Shown here: one piece after another, positions 53,989 to 64,000 of the stretch
Layout of the letters: the number at the start of each line of letters is the position of its first letter
How positions within the stretch are numbered: position 1 is the stretch's first letter
Source: Ecdyonurus torrentis
Taxonomy: Eukaryota > Arthropoda > Insecta > Ephemeroptera > Heptageniidae
Reading direction: 5' to 3'
Assembly (NCBI GenBank): GCA_949318235.1
Contig: OX439137.1
Location: forward strand, 24,706,922-24,770,921
DNA: 64,000 nt
The notes under the pieces: generated by a model
Told to the model about the DNA's origin: nothing
The model's input: the letters and a program-made list of their open reading frames with translations, nothing else
Database searches by the model: none
Program-made: the position numbers and the translations under genes

Positions 53989-54264
53989 TAGGGTGTATGC
54001 GGATGACGTCATATTTATTGCGCTTTTAGGCCATACTGGAGTAGTGCATATAACATTGCTCAGTTCGGAAATCGTTTATTTTATGGTTATTGTTATTTTT
54101 CTCACATACTTGAGATACTAATTCAACATATTTACAACATCAATGCTCTCAAAAAATATTGCATAGTGTTTTAAAACTGGCAAAATGATTTTTTTTTCCT
54201 ATGTCACCCATGTTATTGAGTTATCCAACATGTCGTCGACTTTAACATGAATGCATACACCCTA
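53989..54264 (+). mobile_element. Family A MITE, copy 8
   Basis: TA-bounded with TAGGGTGTATGCGGATGACG and GAATGCATACACCCTA, the clearest inverted ends in the family. TGACGTCA is at 54004-54011. Confidence 0.9.
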
Positions 54265-55513
54265 TTGCATACCATAATATAAGAATTCTTTCAAGTATAT
54301 ATTTTAAGTTAGCATTGATAATTTTAAAAGTTATGCTAAAAATATTTTTAGATACCAATACGATTAAAAGCATTAAAAAAACAATAACAGAAAAAAAGTC
54401 CTATATTGCTAATGAATTTTACACCACCAAAATGGCGTTATACATCACTCACAATCACCTACGTTGTATAAATTAAATACAAATATAATATAAAACTTAA
54501 ATCCATGTATTTCTGTACCACCAATATGACGAATAAAATCAAACTATCTCTCACCCAAAATCACTGTATTTTGAAAGTAAAATTTTATACAGTTTGATGA
54601 ATCGCTCCCTATCTTTCTAATGTATTTTAAATCAGTAATATGGCATCTAAAATAAAAATAACTCACCCAAGATCTCCGACGATGTAGTATAATAGCTAAC
54701 ATATTGTAAATATAACTTAAAAAAGAAGCACGTATATATAAAAACAACAACAGTTATTAACTTTTTTTCAGATAGTAAAAAAAAAAAGCCGTATAGATGT
54801 ATACGGTTGGTGTCACTATATAACTAACAATTTTTGGCAAACTCAAAGAAAAAGACCCCTGTCTTGTCTCGTACTATACTGTACTATTCTCCCCCCTCCC
54901 CCCCTCTTGTCTCTAGCGTTAAAAACATTTTTAAAACTTGCTAAATTTAAACATTGAACCACACTCTATCTATTTGTAAATATATATATATTTCTCATTA
55001 TGTATATATATTATATACGTTATACCCCTGAATATAAAAATACATTTAAAAATTAAACTTAGGCTAATTGCTGTTGTATATATATTATAATTTGTATTAA
55101 TTAATATGTTATATTGTATAATATGTTGCAAACTTTTAATGGATTTTTATACGATATAGTTTTAATTAAAAATAAAATTGCTTTATATAGTTTAATTTAT
55201 AAGGTACACATAAATGCAATTATTATAAAACATGTGTCCTTGCGCTTATTCTAAATTCAGACTCAATTTGGAATTTTTCTATATAATATACCTATTTTTA
55301 AAATATTTTCTCCACATTCGATTAAATTTGTTTTCTGTTGTTGATTTTAATGAATCAGTTAATTTAATTGACAAAATAAGTTGTAGTTTTTTATTAGTTT
55401 TTTTTTTTTAATGGAAAAAAAGAAGCTGATGTGCATGGTAAATAAACTGTTTCCGAGACAGTTTTCGTACAAGGTTTGTTGTCCAAAGCCTTTGTTGCAA
55501 AATTGGATTAAAG

Positions 55514-55557
<44 letters not shown>

Positions 55558-55897
55558 CCACTAGAAGACAGCACAAAGTAATTGTTATAAATATTTTTAC
55601 TCTCTTGCATTACGCCCATATACAATGTTTTCTTTCATATACAGCGAGACTTTAATTCACGTATTGCTCCATTATGTTCATTATATGATATTTTTACAAA
55701 GCAAGTAGAGTAAAATTTTATGGAACTGTGTCTGAATTTATTTTTATACGTTTGCTACAATATTAAAAAAAAAAAAAAAAAGTTTTTTTTTGTTTAAACT
55801 TTTTTTTTAACAGTAAAGCGATAAGAAGACTATCTCTCTCTCTCTCTTAACCAATACTGGACTACAGACTATAAGTATGGTATATCAAGAAGACAGT

Positions 55898-55993
<96 letters not shown>

Positions 55994-56446
55994 TCTACGT
56001 TGGTATGTATGAATATACGTCATCAGAGAAGACATAAAAATAGTACATATTAGTGGGCTGAAACTTCCAACATGCGTTACTAAAACGATAAATAGGTGTA
56101 AAATAAAAGTTGTGCCACTGACAGATTTATTTTTATACTATATAGACTTCCGTGTGACAGTTTATAATATCCATATTAGGTATATATAATTATATAAATG
56201 AATGTATAGAAATTGTCATTTTAATACAATTTATAAAGTGATTTTTATCGCGTGTTGCAATTACATTAGCACAATATAGATTACAATTTTATTTATATAT
56301 ATATATAATATATAAGAAACAGAAAATGCTATATAGTGATTACTGATTAGTACAGTTATTAAAGATATCCGATATAGGAATGTGAAGCTTTATTCAATAT
56401 AATTTTTTTAAAAACATGTATATTATTTGAAAATTTTAATGATTTC
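54265..56446. other. Gene-free stretch
   Basis: AT-rich, a C-rich run near 54891-54905, poly-A near 55519-55555, (GA)n at 55901-55991. No exon recognised. Confidence 0.5.
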
Positions 56447-56608
56447 TGACGTGTAAAACATCTCGAAAAACAAAAAAAAAGTCTAAATATCTTAACAAAC
56501 CTAAATATCAGCGTTGATTTTACCAGTCATTGATTTCTAAGTTATTTCTAATGGTGCGTGCGGACAATGACGTCACAGCTCGCTTGTTAAGGTGTTCTAC
56601 GCCTTTAA
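56447..56608. mobile_element. Family C hairpin element, copy 2 (one arm mostly lost)
   Basis: The left arm (AACAAACCTAAATATCAGCG, TGATTTTACCAGTCATTGAT) matches 8441-8721. The centre TGACGTCACAGCTCG follows, with TGACGTCA at 56568-56575. The right end is only GTTCTACGCCTTTAA. Confidence 0.75.
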
Positions 56609-58597
<1,989 letters not shown>

Positions 58598-58854
58598 TAG
58601 GGTGTTTGCATTCATATAAAAGTCGACGCTATATGTGAGCACTAAATAACATGGACCGGTATGGGAAAATGAATCATTTTCACAGTTTAAAAAAACTTTG
58701 CAATATTATTGAGAGCATTAAAGCTGTTAATAAGTTAAAAATGGGGAAAGAAAATTGCCCAAAACGACAAAATGTCCTATGTGGAGCAATGTTATTCATA
58801 GCTCAAGTATGGCGTTAAAGCGTATTCCCGTGCTTTTCCAATCACACACTGTAT
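58598..58854 (-). mobile_element. Family A MITE, copy 9
   Basis: Reverse orientation: TAGGGTGTTTGCATTCATAT at the left, then AAGTCGACGC, TATTGAGAGCATTAAAGCTG and GAGCAATGTTATTCATAGCT. The right end has decayed (AATCACACACTGTA) and lacks the TGACGTCA site. Confidence 0.8.
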
Positions 58855-59029
58855 TATATATTAATGGCTTTTCTGGTTACAGAAAAAAGTTTTTTGTTGT
58901 TGTTTTTAATGCCTGTTTTTGAAAGAAATTATGATTAGCATTGTCACTGATATTTCGCAATGGAAAGAGATGATTACATTTTTGTTGAATACTAATTTAA
59001 AACATACAATAAGGGTAGTAGGAGTGAGA

Positions 59030-59031
<2 letters not shown>

Positions 59032-59089
<58 letters not shown>
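59032..59089 (+). repeat. (GA)n microsatellite
   Basis: About 27 GA units after an AGAAAGAGAAAG lead-in. Confidence 0.98.
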
Positions 59090-59092
<3 letters not shown>

Positions 59093-59386
59093 GACAAAAC
59101 TTTTTGACTCTTCAGGACTTTTTGAAAAGTTCAATGTGTCTCCCATATTGATTGTCTATCAATATCAATATGCTGCGGATATGAAAAATTAATGGAAAAG
59201 TTTTTAATGCATATAAATTAGAATCAATAATAATTGCTAAACGTATAGTATATAATAACTATTAAAGTTTCTTATAACTTATCTATAAGTAAATATAGTT
59301 TTAAATTAATAAGTAATTTAAACTTTTATTGATTTTATATTAGGTTAAAATTATGCCTGAACATAAACTCTTTTTTTTTTAATGTT

Positions 59387-59775
59387 TTTAAAGCCATAGA
59401 CCACATAAAACTACACGTGCTTTTTAATAAATAAACACGAAATGGGATCTTCAAAACTTGTGACAATTTGTAACAAAATGTTAATGTAGCCCCACGGAAG
59501 AGCGTGAAAATACTGTAAAGTATGCAATTTGCGTGAAAAGTCATGTTTATGTCGTCAGAAACATGCAAAAATTAGTATGAAAATGTTGTGCGGGTTGCAT
59601 AAATCGCATTTTCTGATCACTGCTACGGGGCTAAAAATAAAACCCTTTGAAATTGAAAAAAAAAAAAAAAAATTTACTGTTGGGTTTTGAGACAAACTAA
59701 AAAGTTATTTATGTAAGTCCCAGCAAGTATTTTGTGATATAAATGCTTATTTTTTCTCTGGTCTATTCCTTTAAA
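59387..59775 (+). mobile_element. Family B element, copy 2
   Basis: From TTTTTAAAGCCATAGACCAC to GGTCTATTCCTTTAA. A poly-A insertion of about 17 bases and a short extra segment interrupt it near 59632-59675. The site TGACGTCA is mutated to TGTCGTCA. Confidence 0.88.
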
Positions 59776-59976
59776 TATTTTGTATATAAAACTTATATTC
59801 TAACTTACTATGCGCTAACTCTTATAGACGATGATCATTTTGTATTTTATTAGAAAATATTGGAAAATATTGTTATATAATGAAAGAAAATAATAATGGA
59901 GGCTGAGATGAAACTTTTGTATTATATTGAAATTACGTAACTAAAACTTCCATTTGAATTCTATTTATCAATAATT

Positions 59977-59989
59977 CTCTCTCTCTCTC

Positions 59990-60070
<81 letters not shown>
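59977..60070 (+). repeat. (CT)n microsatellite
   Basis: CT alternation with two CTGT interruptions near the start. Confidence 0.98.
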
Positions 60071-60072
<2 letters not shown>

Positions 60073-60453
60073 TTTTGTTATATAAACTTCATATTGTATA
60101 AGAATAAAAAGAATTGAAGCAAAATTCATCTTTTATTCTTTATTTTAATAAGAAAATAAATCTTTCTTTTTGAATAAAAATTCGATTTGAGATAGAGAGA
60201 AAAAAAACAACATGGAATTAAATGAGAATTTTTTTATAAAGTTAAAATTTGTGTTAAATATATATGCGAAATTTGATTTGCGTAACCATGGCAACAAGCG
60301 GTTTTATAACAAAATCATATTAAATTACTCTTATATATACATCAACGAACCGCTTCTGGTAACTCAAATATTGGCTCCTTTAATATAATAATATCTATAT
60401 AGCTTTATATACTGAAACCACAAATTAAGATTATTTTCAAATATCATCATCAT

Positions 60454-60459
<6 letters not shown>

Positions 60460-60518
<59 letters not shown>
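60460..60518 (+). repeat. (GA)n microsatellite
   Basis: About 29 GA units after ATGATG. Confidence 0.98.
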
Positions 60519-60520
<2 letters not shown>

Positions 60521-60613
60521 TTCCACACACACAAAATACGAAAATATACGTTACTGAAAAAACTGAATTACATCACTTATAAGTTTATACGTATATATTT
60601 CTATGGTTATTTT

Positions 60614-60957
60614 ATTAAAGGAATAGACCAGAGAAAAACATTAGCTTTTATATCACAAAACACTTAATGGGATTTTCATAAATAGCATTAGTTTGTCTCA
60701 AAACCCAACTGTAGCCCCGTAGCAGTGATCATAAAATTAGATTTATGCAACCCGCACAACATTTTCATACTAATTTTTGTATGTTTCTGACGTCATTAAC
60801 ATGAATTTTTACGCAAATTACATACTTTACAGTTTTTTTACGCGTTCTCGTGGGGCTAAATTAACATTCTGGTAAAAATTGGCATCAGTTTTGAAGATCC
60901 TATTTCGTGTTTATTCATTAAAAAGCACATGTTGTTTTATGTGGACTATGGCTTTAA
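60614..60957 (-). mobile_element. Family B element, copy 3 (reverse)
   Basis: From ATTAAAGGAATAGACCAGAG to GGACTATGGCTTTAA. It is nearly full length and carries TGACGTCA at 60788-60795. Confidence 0.9.
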
Positions 60958-62100
<1,143 letters not shown>

Positions 62101-62223
62101 AAGGGTGTATGCGCATAATGTTATAGTGGATGCGCTTCAACGTCATACTGGAGCAATGAGCAACATTGCTCAGCAGAGGATAAACTTCATTTTTGGCTTC
62201 TTTTTTTTTTAATGGGAAATCGG

Positions 62224-62283
<60 letters not shown>

Positions 62284-62456
62284 TATATATATATTGTTAT
62301 TATTTTCATTTACTTGGGATACCTATATTAACAGCATAAACTTAAATCAATGCTCTAAATAATATTGCTTATAAACTGACGTGAGTCAATTTCATCAGCC
62401 CATATTATTGAGTGATCCAACATGGTATCGACTTTAACATGAATGCATAGACCCTA
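62101..62456 (+). mobile_element. Family A MITE, copy 10, with (TA)n insertion
   Basis: AAGGGTGTATGCGCATAATG at the left and GAATGCATAGACCCTA at the right. The interior TTTTGGCTTC is followed by a (TA)n array at about 62227-62294 that is absent from other copies. Confidence 0.85.
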
Positions 62457-63078
62457 TATACGATAAAGTTTCTAATAATTGTAATTTATTTATCCTGTAT
62501 AGAATTGATCTGCAGTATATTTGAGAAAATTGAATGAATTTCTACACAGAAAAAAAAAAAAAAAAAAAAAAAAAAATGTGCGGTGACTAAAAAACTTCAA
62601 TTACATATATAATAAAAAAAATCTTCTTGTTTTACGATACGGTAAATCCAATTGTTTGTTTTTTACTACACTGAACAATATTTTAATATTATAAAGACGG
62701 CTATACCAAAATGCTATACAGACAAGGTTCTTATATAATGTTGACATTGTATATTATAAACAGTGTGATCATAGTATATTTGAATACACACACAAATATC
62801 ATAACATCCAGTCATGCATAAAAATATCTTTGATCAAATAAACATTATAATTAGATCTTTAATACTTCAATGCTTTCATAAACAAAACCAATATAATATA
62901 TATATACAGAGGTTTGTATATGAAAATCGAATATCAATAACAAGGTTCTCTGTTATTGAAACTTGTCGTATAATAAATGAAATTTAATTATATTTTCATT
63001 TTAGTAATTACATTCTAATTAACTTGGTAATTAAAATTAAGTTACGTATACTTGTACTATATGTATATATCTTTACAA

Positions 63079-63410
63079 TTAAAGCCATAGACTACATTAA
63101 ACAACATTTGATTTTTAATGAATAAACACGAAATGGGATCTTCAAAACTGATGACAATTTTTACCCAGCCCCACGAGAGAGCGTGAAAAAACTGTAAAGT
63201 ATGCAATTTGCGTGACTATTCATGTTTATGACGTCAGAAACATACAAAAATGAGTATGAAAATGTTGTGCGGGTTGCATAAATCGAATATTCTGATCACT
63301 GCTACGGAGCTACTGTTCGGTTTTGAGACAAACTAATGTTATTTATGCAAATCCCATCAAGTGTTTTGTGATATAAATGCTTATGTTTTTCTCTGGTTTA
63401 TTCCTTTAAA
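63079..63410 (+). mobile_element. Family B element, copy 4
   Basis: TTAAAGCCATAGACTACATT to GGTTTATTCCTTTAA, with TTAA at both ends. TGACGTCA is at 63229-63236. About 14 bases are missing before AGCCCCACGAGAGAGCGTG. Confidence 0.92.
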
Positions 63411-63598
63411 TTGACAATATTTATTTTGATATATATCAAAGGAGAATATCTTATAAGTTTTGCAGCACAATGCAAACCTTGTGAAAAAAAAAAAAAAAAA
63501 AAAAAAAAATTTTTTTTTCATTATAAAAACAAAGACAGTTCAATATAAGAATCACGCTATGAATGTTTCCAGAAGCACCCCCTTTATTTGACTCTATA

Positions 63599-63938
63599 AT
63601 TAAAGGCATATAAAAATCATAAAACAACATGTTTTTTATAATCATTAAACACAAAATGGGATTTACACAACTGATGATAATTTTTACTAGAATGTAAATG
63701 TGGCCCCACAAGAACGCGTGACAAAACTGAAACGTATGTTATTTGCGTGAATATTTCATGTTTATGACGTCAGAAATAGGCAAAAACTAGCATGAAAATG
63801 TTTTGCGGGTTGCATAAGTTGAAACTTTCTAATCACTGCTACGGCACTACAGTTGGGTTTTGAGACCAATTATGTAAGTCACATCCAGTGCTTTGTGATT
63901 CAATTGCATATGTTTTCATGTTGTCTATGCCTGTAAGT
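63599..63938 (+). mobile_element. Family B element, copy 5 (diverged)
   Basis: From ATTAAAGGCATATAAAAATC to GTTGTCTATGCCTGTAAG. It shares CACAAAATGGGAT, GGCCCCACAAGA, TTTATGACGTCAGAAA and TTTTGCGGGTTGCATAA. TGACGTCA is at 63765-63772. Confidence 0.85.
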
Positions 63939-64000
63939 GATAGATACACCCTTGCATCAATAACGTCAAAATAATACTGAATATATATGACATAACAATG

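Overview
This window is nuclear DNA from an arthropod, probably an insect. The evidence is AT-rich sequence, GT-AG introns, a chitin-degrading hexosaminidase, a peritrophin-type chitin-binding protein with DM9 repeats, and a metazoan SNRK kinase. The order cannot be fixed from the sequence. No bacterial, organellar or viral genes were recognised.

Layout. (1) About 1-4800, plus strand: the last four coding exons of a GH20 beta-N-acetylglucosaminidase (NAG1/Hex1 type); the 5' half lies left of the window. (2) About 5200-6420: two oppositely oriented arrays of TGATAA motifs around a core with a 70-nt GT-AG intron, an AATAAA signal and a G-rich tract; no protein is evident. (3) About 6430-20000: gene-free, filled with microsatellites and short inverted-repeat elements. 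(4) 20093-25377, plus strand: a complete five-exon gene for a secreted 352-residue protein with one chitin-binding type 2 domain, a proline linker and DM9 repeats. (5) 25400-31670: gene-free with several non-autonomous elements. (6) 31670-46291, minus strand: SNRK, a Ser/Thr kinase of the AMPK-related group, in at least eight exons. (7) 46300-64000: no coding exon recognised; it holds non-LTR retrotransposon fragments, many non-autonomous DNA elements and long microsatellites. It may be the 5' region of SNRK, because the first SNRK coding exon seen has a splice acceptor before its first usable Met.

Repeats dominate. A TA-bounded family of roughly 215-360 bp has ten copies. A TTAA-bounded family has five clear copies, and at least three other TTAA-bounded inverted-repeat families occur. 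Ten exact copies of the CREB/ATF site TGACGTCA were noticed by eye, and all ten sit inside these elements.

The two chitin-related genes share a theme (cuticle or peritrophic matrix turnover and surface recognition), but nothing in the sequence shows that they are co-regulated. SNRK is convergent with the DM9 gene. All work was by eye; exon joins were checked by reading frame and phase, and no similarity search was run.
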